From contig NZ_BMTD01000026.1 in NCBI RefSeq assembly GCF_014649495.1, positions 41,449 through 105,448 of the forward strand: a DNA stretch of 64,000 bases. The letters run 5' to 3'. The stretch comes from Streptomyces filipinensis (lineage in GTDB: Bacteria > Actinomycetota > Actinomycetes > Streptomycetales > Streptomycetaceae). This document shows, in pieces, positions 34,299 to 42,259 of this stretch (its first letter is position 1; each line of letters begins with the position of its first letter). The notes under the pieces were generated by a model. It made no database searches, was not told the origin of the DNA, and saw nothing but the letters and a program-made list of their open reading frames with translations. The translations under genes and the position numbers were made by a program.

Positions 34299-35812
34299 GA
34301 CGCGCTTCCCCTCCAGATGTCCGTGAACCGGTCGAGCAGTGCTGCCGCCGCCGTCACGTCGTCCGTGAGCGGCCGGTCGGCCGGGTCGGCGTCGAGGACG
34401 GTCTCGGCGAGCGCGAACGCCCGGCCGACCGGCAGCCCGGGGTCGGGGCTGAGGTCCCGCTGGCGCAGCGCACGGGTGGCGGCGACGAGTTCGCAGCCGA
34501 CCACCAGACGGTACGCACCGCACGCGCGCAGGGTCTGCCGCGCGGCGAGCGAGGCGAAGCTCGCCTGTTCCTCGACGCCCCGGGAGAGTACAGCGTGGCC
34601 GAGCGAGGCGGGGGCGGAGAAGGCCCGCAGATCGCCGAGGGCCGCTCCGGCCGCGTACTCAAGGATCATCACGCCGGAGGAGGCCGGCTCGTGGTCGGCG
34701 AGGAAGGGGCGCAGCCGCGTGTAGGCGGGCTCGTTGAGCGTGGACAGGCGGGACGTGGACAGCCGGGCCACCTGGGTGAGCGCGAGCCGGAAGTGGTCCA
34801 GGGCGAGGGCGAGTTGGGCCTGGTAGAAGCCGCCGTGGTGGTAGGCGGCGAGGTCCTCGGGGGCGATGAGCGGGTTCTCGGCCGCCGCGTTGATCTCCAC
34901 GGTCAGGACCTGCTCCAGGGCGTCGGCCGCGTCGTGCGCGGGGCCGTGGATCTGGGGCAGGCAGCGCAGGCCGTACGGGTCCTGGATGCGGCCGAGCGGC
35001 GGGGCCGGCCGGTCGGCGGCGCCGAGCAGCTCCCGCATCCGCCGGGCCACCTCGGTGCTGCCGCGGTGCGGGCGGGCGGCGTGCACGGGGGCGGCGTAGG
35101 CCTCGTGGGAGCCGTCGACGGCGAGCAGGGACAGTGCCGCGACGACCTGGGTGGCGCCGACGAGGCCGCGCAGTTCGTGCAGGGCGAGCGCGGACTGGCC
35201 GAGGGTGAGAGCGTTGCTGCTGATCAGGGCGAGGGCGTCGTTGTTGTCGAGGGGCTGCGGCGCGGGGGCGCCCCGGCCGTGCCAGGGGTGTTCCCCGGCG
35301 AGCGCGAGCCCGACCTGGGCCAGGGCGGCGATGTCGCCGGTGCCGACCGAGCCGAACTCGTTGACGACGGGATACGCGCCTGTCTCCAGGGACTCGCACA
35401 GGGCGGTGATCACGCCGGGCCTGAGGCCCGCGCCGCCGGCCAGCAGCTGGTTGGTGCGGACGGCGAGCATCGCGCGCACCTGGCGGGCCGGGAGCCGCTC
35501 GCCGATGGCGCCCGCGTGGCTGCGCAGCAGGCGCAGGCCGTGTCCGGCGGCTGCCTCGGTGGGCACGTCCTCGTTGCGGTTGGCGCCGACGCCGGTGGAG
35601 CGGCCGTAGACCCGTCCGGTGGCGGCGATCCGCCGGGCGGTGGTCCAGGACCGCTCCGCGCGCCGCAGGGCGCCGGCCTCGGGGACCGGGTGCGCGTCCC
35701 CGTCGGCGAGGCGTACGACGTCCTCGACGCCGAGTGCGGACCCGTCCAGGACGATGGTCGCGGATCGCGGGGACGGCACGGAACACGGTGCGTGCACGAT
35801 GCGAGACGACAT
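34295..35812 (-). CDS. Histidine/phenylalanine ammonia-lyase-like protein lacking the MIO triad
   Basis: The 505-residue protein follows the HAL/PAL family from end to end: RVYGRSTGVGANRN (active Tyr loop), VRTNQLLAGGAGLRPGV, QDPYGLRCLPQIHGPAHDA, EINAAAENPLIAPED and SRGVEEQASFASLAARQTLRA. Where normal enzymes have GSVG-ASG-DLAPLA and cyclise Ala-Ser-Gly into the MIO electrophile, this protein reads GSVG-TG-DIAALA, one residue shorter and without the Ala-Ser. Standard ammonia-lyase chemistry is therefore doubtful. Its promoter shares a 10-mer with the hut promoter. GTG 35815 is the alternative start to ATG 35812. Confidence 0.85.
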   Translation of the reverse strand: MSSRIVHAPCSVPSPRSATIVLDGSALGVEDVVRLADGDAHPVPEAGALRRAERSWTTARRIAATGRVYGRSTGVGANRNEDVPTEAAAGHGLRLLRSHAGAIGERLPARQVRAMLAVRTNQLLAGGAGLRPGVITALCESLETGAYPVVNEFGSVGTGDIAALAQVGLALAGEHPWHGRGAPAPQPLDNNDALALISSNALTLGQSALALHELRGLVGATQVVAALSLLAVDGSHEAYAAPVHAARPHRGSTEVARRMRELLGAADRPAPPLGRIQDPYGLRCLPQIHGPAHDAADALEQVLTVEINAAAENPLIAPEDLAAYHHGGFYQAQLALALDHFRLALTQVARLSTSRLSTLNEPAYTRLRPFLADHEPASSGVMILEYAAGAALGDLRAFSAPASLGHAVLSRGVEEQASFASLAARQTLRACGAYRLVVGCELVAATRALRQRDLSPDPGLPVGRAFALAETVLDADPADRPLTDDVTAAAALLDRFTDIWRGSAS

Positions 35813-35851
35813 CACGCCCGAACTCCCCTCGCCCCAGACATTCGATCCTGC

Positions 35852-35864
35852 CGTCTATTCAGAC
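35852..35864. promoter_or_regulatory. Candidate operator upstream of lyase-like/RpiR operon
   Basis: GTCTATTCAGAC (35853-35864) is an interrupted palindrome 40-52 bases before ATG 35812. The 10-mer CGTCTATTCA (35852-35861) matches the hut operator at 28854-28863 exactly. Confidence 0.55.
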
Positions 35865-35912
35865 AACAAGAACTCTGCATGACCTTATACAGTCAGGCAA
35901 GGGGGGCCACTG

Positions 35913-36221
35913 TCACTTCTTCACGTACAGCACCTGGTAAAGAAGGGGAATGTCCGTCCCTCCGCGGTACTCCTCGCGGCACAGATAGGCGGTCCAGCGG
36001 CCCTCGGTAATCCCCTCCTTGCCCCGGGACTCGCAGTATTCCGGCGTGGTGATCCAGGCGGCCTGGTAGACGTAGCCGGCCGGCGGGGTCGAGGCGGCGG
36101 TGCTGTTCGTGCTCACGGCGGCCGGCGCGGGGCCGGTCGCGGCGGTGGACACCGGGGAAAGGGCCGTGCAGGCGGCACCGGCCAGGAGCACCGTGACGCA
36201 CACCTGGGCAATCCGAGGCAT
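35913..36221 (-). CDS. Small secreted protein with two cysteines
   Basis: The 102-residue protein has a signal peptide (IAQVCVTVLLAGAACTALSPVSTAA, cleavage probably after TAA or slightly later). A Ser/Thr/Ala-rich start leads into a compact aromatic domain, YVYQAAWITTPEYCESRGKEGITEGRWTAYLCREEY, with one cysteine pair likely to form a disulphide. ATG 36221 has AGAGGA about 10 bases upstream. It lies 57 bases after the DUF4097 lipoprotein gene and is probably cotranscribed with it from the shared-site promoter. Function unknown. Confidence 0.75.
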   Translation of the reverse strand: MPRIAQVCVTVLLAGAACTALSPVSTAATGPAPAAVSTNSTAASTPPAGYVYQAAWITTPEYCESRGKEGITEGRWTAYLCREEYRGGTDIPLLYQVLYVKK

Positions 36222-36278
36222 ATCCGTTTTCCTCTCGCAGGGGAAGGGGCGTGGTTTCCGTGGCACCGTGTTCTCGCC

Positions 36279-37025
36279 TCAGTGAATGTGGACGCCGCCG
36301 CTGGCCGTGGAGACCGTGAGCGCGTGGGACGCGCCACGGCTGTTCGGCACGTCCACCTCCGGGGTGGAACCGGTGCTGTGGGCGAGGACGCTGTAGCCGG
36401 CCCCCGAGGGCACGGCGAGGTCGACCGCGCCGTCCTTGGTGGCGATGTTCACGTTGGCCGGAGCGGTGGTGAAGGCCGCGTCGACCGCCCCGTCGGTCGT
36501 GGAGAGGCCGGCCCGCTGCGACGCGGCGTCGGACAGGGTGATCTGCCCGTTCCCGCTGTGCAGGGACAGTGGCCCGGTCGGGTGCTTGACGGTGATGGCG
36601 CCGTCCCCGGTGCGCAGGTCGAGACTGCCGGCGAGGCCCTCCGCGACGATCTCGGAATTCCCGCTCTGCACGTGGGCGCTCATGGAGGCGGGGAGTGTGA
36701 TGTGCAGTTGGAGATCGCACGAGCCGGAGCAACCGGCGTTCACGACGGCGGTGTCGCCCGACTTCGACGTCGACAGCTGGGGGCGCGCATCGGAGTAGTC
36801 GCCGGTGGCGGAGACCCGCACGTGCGAGTCGTCGCCCGCGCTCAGGGTCACCCCGATACCCGGGGTGTCGACCTTCAGCGCCATGCCGGGCTGGACGGAG
36901 AGCTGGCTCGTCTGCGAGTAGCTGGTGCGGTGGAGTGCCGTCGTGGGATTGCACCCGGCGAGGACGACGGCGGTCGAAAGCGCGGTCAGGGCGATTCCGA
37001 CGGACCGCCGGGAAGCGCGAGTCAA
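36279..37025 (-). CDS. DUF4097-type beta-helical lipoprotein
   Basis: The 248-residue protein has a lipoprotein signal (ALTALSTAVVLAGC, lipobox LAGC) and then a repeating beta-solenoid (LDLRTGDGAITVKHPTGPLSLHSGNGQITLSD ... VNIATKDGAVDLAVPSGAGYSV) ending SGGVHIH, as in DUF4097 proteins linked to envelope-stress systems. It is a clear paralogue of the protein at 54481-55236. The likely start is TTG 37025, with GAGGAG somewhat far upstream, so the exact start is uncertain. Its promoter carries the same 14-bp site, at the same spacing, as the two-component operon at 57.3 kb, so co-regulation is likely. Confidence 0.83.
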   Translation of the reverse strand: MTRASRRSVGIALTALSTAVVLAGCNPTTALHRTSYSQTSQLSVQPGMALKVDTPGIGVTLSAGDDSHVRVSATGDYSDARPQLSTSKSGDTAVVNAGCSGSCDLQLHITLPASMSAHVQSGNSEIVAEGLAGSLDLRTGDGAITVKHPTGPLSLHSGNGQITLSDAASQRAGLSTTDGAVDAAFTTAPANVNIATKDGAVDLAVPSGAGYSVLAHSTGSTPEVDVPNSRGASHALTVSTASGGVHIH

Positions 37026-37141
37026 CGTGTTGATTTCAGAACTCCTCGTCTGAAAGGAGGGGAGCCCCCTTTCCCCGTCCTCACCAACGGCGCGGGGAAT
37101 CGGTCAACTTCCCGGTCGGGGTCCAAAAACGATCTGCCTGA

Positions 37142-37207
37142 ACGCTAGCCAGTCGGCGGCCGGGCGGGGTAGCGGGGCAGCCCACGAGGTGACGGTAGGG
37201 ATAACCC
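37142..37207 (-). promoter_or_regulatory. Promoter and 14-bp operator of the DUF4097 lipoprotein gene
   Basis: On the minus strand GGGTTATCCCTACC (37207-37194) is followed, after exactly 43 bases, by GGCTAGCGT, whose TAGCGT (37147-37142) is a good -10 hexamer. The identical 14-mer with the identical 43-base spacing to GGCTACGGT occurs at 57341-57276. It accounts for most of the 334-bp gap 37026-37359, together with the terminator structure at 37230-37352. Confidence 0.75.
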
Positions 37208-37229
37208 ACCCATGCGCCGGGTGTACCGG

Positions 37230-37352
37230 CCCGGCCCGCCCTCTCAGCGTCTCTCCAGGAGGCGGCGCCCCAGGCTGCGGCCGTGCGCCACGGCCGCAGC
37301 CTCGGGGGATCGGGGCTCGCTCCCTGAAGAGACGGTGAGAGGGCGGGCCGGG
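37230..37352 (-). terminator. Nested double-hairpin terminator at end of lipid-tail operon
   Basis: An outer stem of 25 base positions (37230-37254 with 37328-37352, one mismatch) encloses an inner perfect 14-bp hairpin (37272-37285 with 37289-37302, 3-base loop). It begins 8 bases after the KAS III stop. The form suggests one terminator hairpin lying within another, and it should isolate the lipid-tail operon from the DUF4097 promoter just beyond. Confidence 0.8.
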
Positions 37353-37359
37353 ACAGGGC

Positions 37360-38361
37360 CTAGGGCAGTTCGACCACTGTCGCGGCGTAGGACAGGCCCG
37401 CTCCGTATCCCAGGAGCAGGGCCAGCCCTCCCGAGCGGACCTCGCCGGCGCCCAGGAGCGCGTCCATGGCCAGCGGAACCGAGGCTCCCGAGGTGTTGCC
37501 CGTGGTGACGATGTCCCGGGCGATCACCACGTGGTCCGGCAGCCGGATGCCTTTCGCCAGGCCGTCGATGATGCGCACATTGGCCTGGTGCGGGATGAAG
37601 GCGTCCAGGTCACCTGCCTGAAGTCCCGCGGCGTCCAGTGCCCGCTGGGCGACCTTCGCCATCTCGTAGACGGCCCACCGGAACACCTTCTGGCCGTCCT
37701 GCCGCAGCGCCGGCCATCTCTGGCCGGGCGAGTCGCGCACCGCGTCCCAGGGCACGGTCTGCGCGATGGCGTCGGCCTGCGAGCCGTCGGCGCCCCACAC
37801 CACCGGGCCCACGCCCGGCTTGGCCGCCGGGCCGAGGACGACCGCGCCGGCGCCGTCACCGAAGATGAAGGCGGTCGACCTGTCCTCCAGGTCGAGCAGG
37901 TCCGTCATCCGCTCGGCTCCGATGACCAGGACGTGCCGCCCCCTGCTGCGGACCGTGTCCGCGGCCAGGGCCAGGCCGTGCACGAAGCCGGCGCATCCCG
38001 CGGAGACGTCGAACGCGGCGGCCGCGACGGCCCCGATGCGGTGCGCGATCACCGCGGCCACGGCCGGGGTCTGCTGCAGGTGCGTGAACGTCGCGACGAT
38101 CACGCAGTCGACGTCCTCCGGCAGGACTCCTGCCGCGGCGAGCGCCTTCTCCGCGGCGAGTTCGCCCATGTCGGCGAGCGACTCGTCGGCGCCCGCCCAC
38201 CGCCTGCTGACGATTCCGGTCCGCGAGCGGATCCATTCGTCCGACGAGTCGATGTGCCGGCATATTTCGTCGTTGTCGACGACACGACGCGGCCGGTAGG
38301 AACCGACCCCCAGGAGCGCGGGCTCGAAGTGCGACGACGATGTGGTGAGGCTCTTGGTCAC
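37360..38361 (-). CDS. Beta-ketoacyl-ACP synthase III-like enzyme
   Basis: The 333-residue FabH-type enzyme has the full catalytic triad: Cys123 in SAGCAGF, His258 in IPHQAN and Asn289 in TTGNTSGAS. In the family it joins an acyl-CoA starter to malonyl-ACP. Here, last in an operon with an ACP, an acyl-AMP ligase and two dehydrogenases, it probably helps make the fatty-acid tail of the lipopeptide, as dedicated ketosynthases do in calcium-dependent-antibiotic-type clusters. GTG 38361 is the best start. The gene ends at a large hairpin. Confidence 0.9.
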   Translation of the reverse strand: MTKSLTTSSSHFEPALLGVGSYRPRRVVDNDEICRHIDSSDEWIRSRTGIVSRRWAGADESLADMGELAAEKALAAAGVLPEDVDCVIVATFTHLQQTPAVAAVIAHRIGAVAAAAFDVSAGCAGFVHGLALAADTVRSRGRHVLVIGAERMTDLLDLEDRSTAFIFGDGAGAVVLGPAAKPGVGPVVWGADGSQADAIAQTVPWDAVRDSPGQRWPALRQDGQKVFRWAVYEMAKVAQRALDAAGLQAGDLDAFIPHQANVRIIDGLAKGIRLPDHVVIARDIVTTGNTSGASVPLAMDALLGAGEVRSGGLALLLGYGAGLSYAATVVELP

Positions 38362-38417
38362 GATACGTTCCGTCCGGAGAGCGGGTGCGAGAACTTCGGC
38401 TCGGAGGGGCCCGGCGG

Positions 38418-38702
38418 TCAGGCCTCGGCGGTGAGCGTGTCGTAGAGGTGGTCCGTGATCGCGTCGACCGTGGGGTGGTCCCACGCGAGGGTGGACTTGA
38501 CCTCGATGCCGTACTCGTCCTCCACGTCGCCGCACAGGGTCAGCGCGAAGATCGAGTCGAGTCCGTATTCCACGAGTTTGACGTCCGACTGGATGTCGGT
38601 GACCGGCTGCTCCAGGTAGGAGGCCACCAGGCTCAGCAGCTTGCTCCGGATCTCTTCCCGGTCGACGATCCTGGTTCCGGGGGCAGGAGCGGAGGTTGCC
38701 AT
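38418..38702 (-). CDS. Free-standing acyl carrier protein
   Basis: The 94-residue carrier has the phosphopantetheine site EYGLDSIFAL (Ser50) and the usual four-helix pattern, with IEVKSTLAWDHPTVDAITDHL after it. It should receive the fatty acid from the acyl-AMP ligase at 42256-44040, carry it while the dehydrogenases act, and hand it to a condensation domain, as DptF-, Ramo11- or LipD-like carriers do. It lies between the second dehydrogenase (48-base gap) and KAS III. Confidence 0.92.
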   Translation of the reverse strand: MATSAPAPGTRIVDREEIRSKLLSLVASYLEQPVTDIQSDVKLVEYGLDSIFALTLCGDVEDEYGIEVKSTLAWDHPTVDAITDHLYDTLTAEA

Positions 38703-38750
38703 CGCGTGTGGTTCCTTTCGTAGGGCTTGTTCGGGTGGGGCCGGGACGGC

Positions 38751-40490
38751 TCAGTGGAGGCGGCGGCCGATCAGGTCGAAGGCCCGGTGTTCGGCGTGCC
38801 GGCTGAGCAGTTCGGCGAAGACCTGCCGGGTGGCGGATTGGGCCTGTGGCAGCGGCTCGTGGCCGAGCCGGACCGTCAGCCGGTCCAGGGCGCTGACGAC
38901 CCAGGCCGTGTCCCGCATGAACGGGTTGGGGTGGTCCTGGTTGTGCCACCACACGCCCAGGCAGGCGGAGGCCGCGAGGACGACGGCGTACCGCTCGGCG
39001 AGTTCGAAGCCGACCGGGCCGGCGAAGGGCGTGCGATTGCGCGGAGCGAGTGCGCGCCAGCCGTCCCGCAGGATGCGCAGCTCGTCGACGAGCCGCCCGC
39101 ACAGGGTGCGCAGCGTCGGGTCGGTGACCCGGTCCTGCCCGACGTCCAGCAGGGTCGCGACGATCTGGTCGTCGGGGCCCGCGTTCGCCTCCAGCTGCCC
39201 GAAGTCCAGGTCCGGCAGGGGCCGGCCGAGCTGGAACAGGGCCGGTTCCGGCGCGGACGAGGTGAACCAGCTGCGGCGCGCGAGCCGGGGCAGCTGCGGG
39301 ATGATCGTGGCCAGGCACACCGTGGCCCCCGAGTGCGCAAGGGCCGCGACGGGGAGGTCCCTGAAGTGCTTCTGGAACGCGGCGTGCGGACCTTCGCGCA
39401 GGAAGGAGCGGGCGCCGAGCACCAGCGCGAGCCGGTCGGCCGCGTGCTGTTCGATCTCGGGGACCAGGTACTTGGTGGCCGCCGCGTACACGCTGGTCTG
39501 CCGGGGCAGCACATGCAGCGCCCGGCACGCCGTGGTCGTCATGGCGTCGCAGATGAGCAGATCGGTGAAGACGTCGGCCAGTTCGGCCTCGACGTAGGGC
39601 AGTTCGGTCACGGACCGGCCGTAGAGCCTGCGCTGTGTGCCGAAGTCGACCACGGTCCGCAGCATGGTGTCCACCATGCCGAGGGCCGCTCCGCTGGCCA
39701 CGGACTTGGTGACCTGGAAGCAGCGCAGGATGGTCTCCATGGCGTCGCCGTACCCGCCGACCGCGGCCGAGGCGGGCAGCGGGCAGTCCAGGAACTCGAC
39801 CCCGCCCAGGTGGGTCCCGCGCATCCCGGAGGTGCGGTACCTCGGCAGGAAACGCATGCGTTCGCGCGGCACGGCGGCCGGGTCGACCAGGAACAGCGTG
39901 TGGCTGCGGCTGCCCGGTTCCTCGCTGGTCCTCGCGAGGACGGTGACGGCATGCGCCCGGGCGACGTTGTTGATCACTTCCTTGCGGCCGTCGAGCACCA
40001 CGCCGCCCTCCCGCTCCGTCGCCCGCAACCGGGTCCTGGAGAGGTCGTCGCCGTGGGCGAGCTCGGTGATGGCACCGGCGGTCGGGTGGTTGTCCAGCAG
40101 CACGGACGCCAGCCAGCGCCGCTGCCCGGCGTCGCCGGCCGCCCAGACGGTGGAGGAGGCGATGAGGTTGATGGCACCGAGGCCCAGGGCCAGCGCGCCG
40201 TCATGGCGGAACACCGTGCGCAGCACGCGGGCGAGGTCGTCGGCCTGGCCGAGGCGCCCGCCCAGCGCCCGCGGCACGAACTCCGCGCCGATCCCGAAGG
40301 ATTCCAGCGTCTTGCGGCCGGCGGGCAGGAAGTCCCCGCGTTCGTCGGCGTCGACGAAGGCCTGGTGGCCCACCGGGTTGCCGGGGTCGGCGGGGTCGCC
40401 GAAGAGTGCTTCCAGCGGCTCCGGGGTGTCGAGCTCGTCGAGCGGGCCGAGGCGTTCGGCCTGCCGAGGCGATGGGTCGATGACGGTCAT
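38751..40490 (-). CDS. Long acyl-CoA dehydrogenase homologue (lipid-tail oxidase 2)
   Basis: The 579-residue protein has an acyl-CoA-dehydrogenase core (TAGAITELAHGDDLSRTRLRATE, KEVINNVARAHAVTVLARTSEEPG, GTHLGGVEFLDCPLP, TKSVASGAALGMVDTMLRTVVDFGTQRRLYG) plus about 180 extra C-terminal residues. Ordinary dehydrogenases have about 380-400 residues. It probably introduces a double bond into the ACP-bound fatty chain. Its ATG overlaps the stop of the sister gene by four bases, so the two are coupled and may form a heteromer. The flavin motif TELAHGDD is less canonical than that of the sister protein. Confidence 0.88.
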   Translation of the reverse strand: MTVIDPSPRQAERLGPLDELDTPEPLEALFGDPADPGNPVGHQAFVDADERGDFLPAGRKTLESFGIGAEFVPRALGGRLGQADDLARVLRTVFRHDGALALGLGAINLIASSTVWAAGDAGQRRWLASVLLDNHPTAGAITELAHGDDLSRTRLRATEREGGVVLDGRKEVINNVARAHAVTVLARTSEEPGSRSHTLFLVDPAAVPRERMRFLPRYRTSGMRGTHLGGVEFLDCPLPASAAVGGYGDAMETILRCFQVTKSVASGAALGMVDTMLRTVVDFGTQRRLYGRSVTELPYVEAELADVFTDLLICDAMTTTACRALHVLPRQTSVYAAATKYLVPEIEQHAADRLALVLGARSFLREGPHAAFQKHFRDLPVAALAHSGATVCLATIIPQLPRLARRSWFTSSAPEPALFQLGRPLPDLDFGQLEANAGPDDQIVATLLDVGQDRVTDPTLRTLCGRLVDELRILRDGWRALAPRNRTPFAGPVGFELAERYAVVLAASACLGVWWHNQDHPNPFMRDTAWVVSALDRLTVRLGHEPLPQAQSATRQVFAELLSRHAEHRAFDLIGRRLH

Positions 40491-42259
40491 ACGAGCGCCC
40501 CCAGCCGTGAGTAGGGCAGTAGTGACGGCAGTTGTCCCGCCGCGTGCTGGGCGAGGAGCGGCTCCACCAGCTGGTCGACGACCGCTTCCGGGTCCTCGCC
40601 GCCGCCTGCGACGAGGTGTTCGGTCCGGGTCGGGCGGAGCCGGCGCAGCAGTGTGGTCAGGGTGCACTCCAGCCACAGGCCCGACTCCCACAGCCCGTGG
40701 GTGGCCGCGGAGTCGACGGCGGACCGGTTGCGCAGCCACAGCTGCAGGGCGGCCGCCGCGGCGAAGCACCGCGCGTAGTTCTCGGCCAGCCCGAAACTGC
40801 GGGCGGGCGCCGCCACCGGGACCGGCTTGTGCCGGCCGATCTGCTCGATCACCTCGTCCACCACCTCGGCCAGCTCCACGGCGCGCCGCGCCAGCGAGGC
40901 GGGGACCTCTCCGGCGGCGGCGAGGGAGCGGAGCTCCGCCACGGCGGCCGGCACGGCGTGCAGAACGCTGCTGCCCCGGCGGGGCAGCAGTTCCAGACGC
41001 CCCGGGTCCAGCTCGGGCAGGCGGTCGGCCAGGCCGGCGGCGGCGTGCAGCCCCGCCTCGTCCACCTCGCCGCGCCGGTGCGCGCGTGCCAGCAGCGGGA
41101 ACTGGTTGACCAGGGAGTTCAGGTTGATCACCGAACTGCCGTCGAAGATGCCGACGATCCGGTGATCGCGCAGTACCTTCTGGAAACGGCCGTGCTCGAA
41201 GGTGTCCCCGAGCAGCAGTGACCGCGTTCCCACCAGCCTGGACAGCCTGCCGAGTGCCTGTTCCGCCAGGGTCGGGACCAGGAACTTGGTCACCGCCGAG
41301 ACGGTCGACAGCTCGCCGGGCAGGGTGTGCAGGGCCCGGGCCGCGAACACCGTCAGGGCCTCGGCGGTCAGCAGGTCGGCGTACGACCGGGCGAGCAGGC
41401 GCCGCGACTGCGGCAGTCCGACCAGGGGCGTGCCGTGGTTGTGCCGGGCGAGCGCGTATCCCGTCGCCATGTCCAGGGCCTGGTCGAGCGCACCGAGCGA
41501 GAGTGCCGCGCACAGGATGCGGGTGAGCTGGAGGCTCTTCAGCACGATCTCCAGACCGTCGCCTTCGGCGCCGATCAGTGCGGACCGGCCGACCTCGGCC
41601 CCGGTGAACGCCACACCGCTGATGTCCGCGCCCCGGATGCCGTGCAGCCGGGCCGCCGGGAGGGTGCGGAAACTGCCCGGCCCCAGCCCGCGTTTGTCGA
41701 TCATGAGGACGCTGAACCCGCGCGAACCGCCCTCGGGTGCGGTGCGGGCCAGTACGCAGACCAGGTCGCCCCGGGTGGCGTTGTTGATCAGCCACTTCTC
41801 ACCGGTCACGCGGTATCCGTCGGCGGTGCGCTCCGCGCATACCTCCCCCGCGAGCAGATCGCTCCCGTGCTCCCGCTCGGTCAGGCCCCAGGACACGGGG
41901 GTGCCCCGGAGCACCTCGGCGCCCAGGTCCCGGCTCTGCCGGGGATCCCCGGCGACCCACACCGAAGCGGCGCCGAGGAACGTCTTGCCGTGCGCGATGG
42001 CGACCGTGAGGTCGCGGCGGGCGATGCCCCGCATGATCTGCAGGGTGTCCTCGAAGGCACGCATCGCTCCGCCGTGGGCGACGGGCACGTAGTGCGCGGG
42101 GAGCCCGAGCAGATCCAGCTCCCGGCAGATCTCCAGCGGGAACTCCTCACGCTCGTCCAGCACGAGGGAGCGCGCGTGGGAGAACAGCCGGCCCGCGTCG
42201 CGGGGGTCGCCCAGCAGGTGGTCGAACTCCTCCGCGACGCGGTACGCGGAGTGCCTCAT
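40487..42259 (-). CDS. Long acyl-CoA dehydrogenase homologue (lipid-tail oxidase 1)
   Basis: The 590-residue protein has WGLTEREHGSDLLAGEV (flavin/substrate motif), GEKWLINNATRGDLVCVLART, ADISGVAFTGAEVG, a core helix region LTRILCAALSLGALDQALDMATGYALAR and GIFDGSSVINLNSLVNQFPLLA in the catalytic C-terminal part, then a helical extension. It pairs with the following gene. Two such enzymes beside an acyl-AMP ligase and ACP are known from ramoplanin- and enduracidin-type clusters, where the acyl chain carries two double bonds. By analogy this tail is probably unsaturated. Confidence 0.88.
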   Translation of the reverse strand: MRHSAYRVAEEFDHLLGDPRDAGRLFSHARSLVLDEREEFPLEICRELDLLGLPAHYVPVAHGGAMRAFEDTLQIMRGIARRDLTVAIAHGKTFLGAASVWVAGDPRQSRDLGAEVLRGTPVSWGLTEREHGSDLLAGEVCAERTADGYRVTGEKWLINNATRGDLVCVLARTAPEGGSRGFSVLMIDKRGLGPGSFRTLPAARLHGIRGADISGVAFTGAEVGRSALIGAEGDGLEIVLKSLQLTRILCAALSLGALDQALDMATGYALARHNHGTPLVGLPQSRRLLARSYADLLTAEALTVFAARALHTLPGELSTVSAVTKFLVPTLAEQALGRLSRLVGTRSLLLGDTFEHGRFQKVLRDHRIVGIFDGSSVINLNSLVNQFPLLARAHRRGEVDEAGLHAAAGLADRLPELDPGRLELLPRRGSSVLHAVPAAVAELRSLAAAGEVPASLARRAVELAEVVDEVIEQIGRHKPVPVAAPARSFGLAENYARCFAAAAALQLWLRNRSAVDSAATHGLWESGLWLECTLTTLLRRLRPTRTEHLVAGGGEDPEAVVDQLVEPLLAQHAAGQLPSLLPYSRLGALV

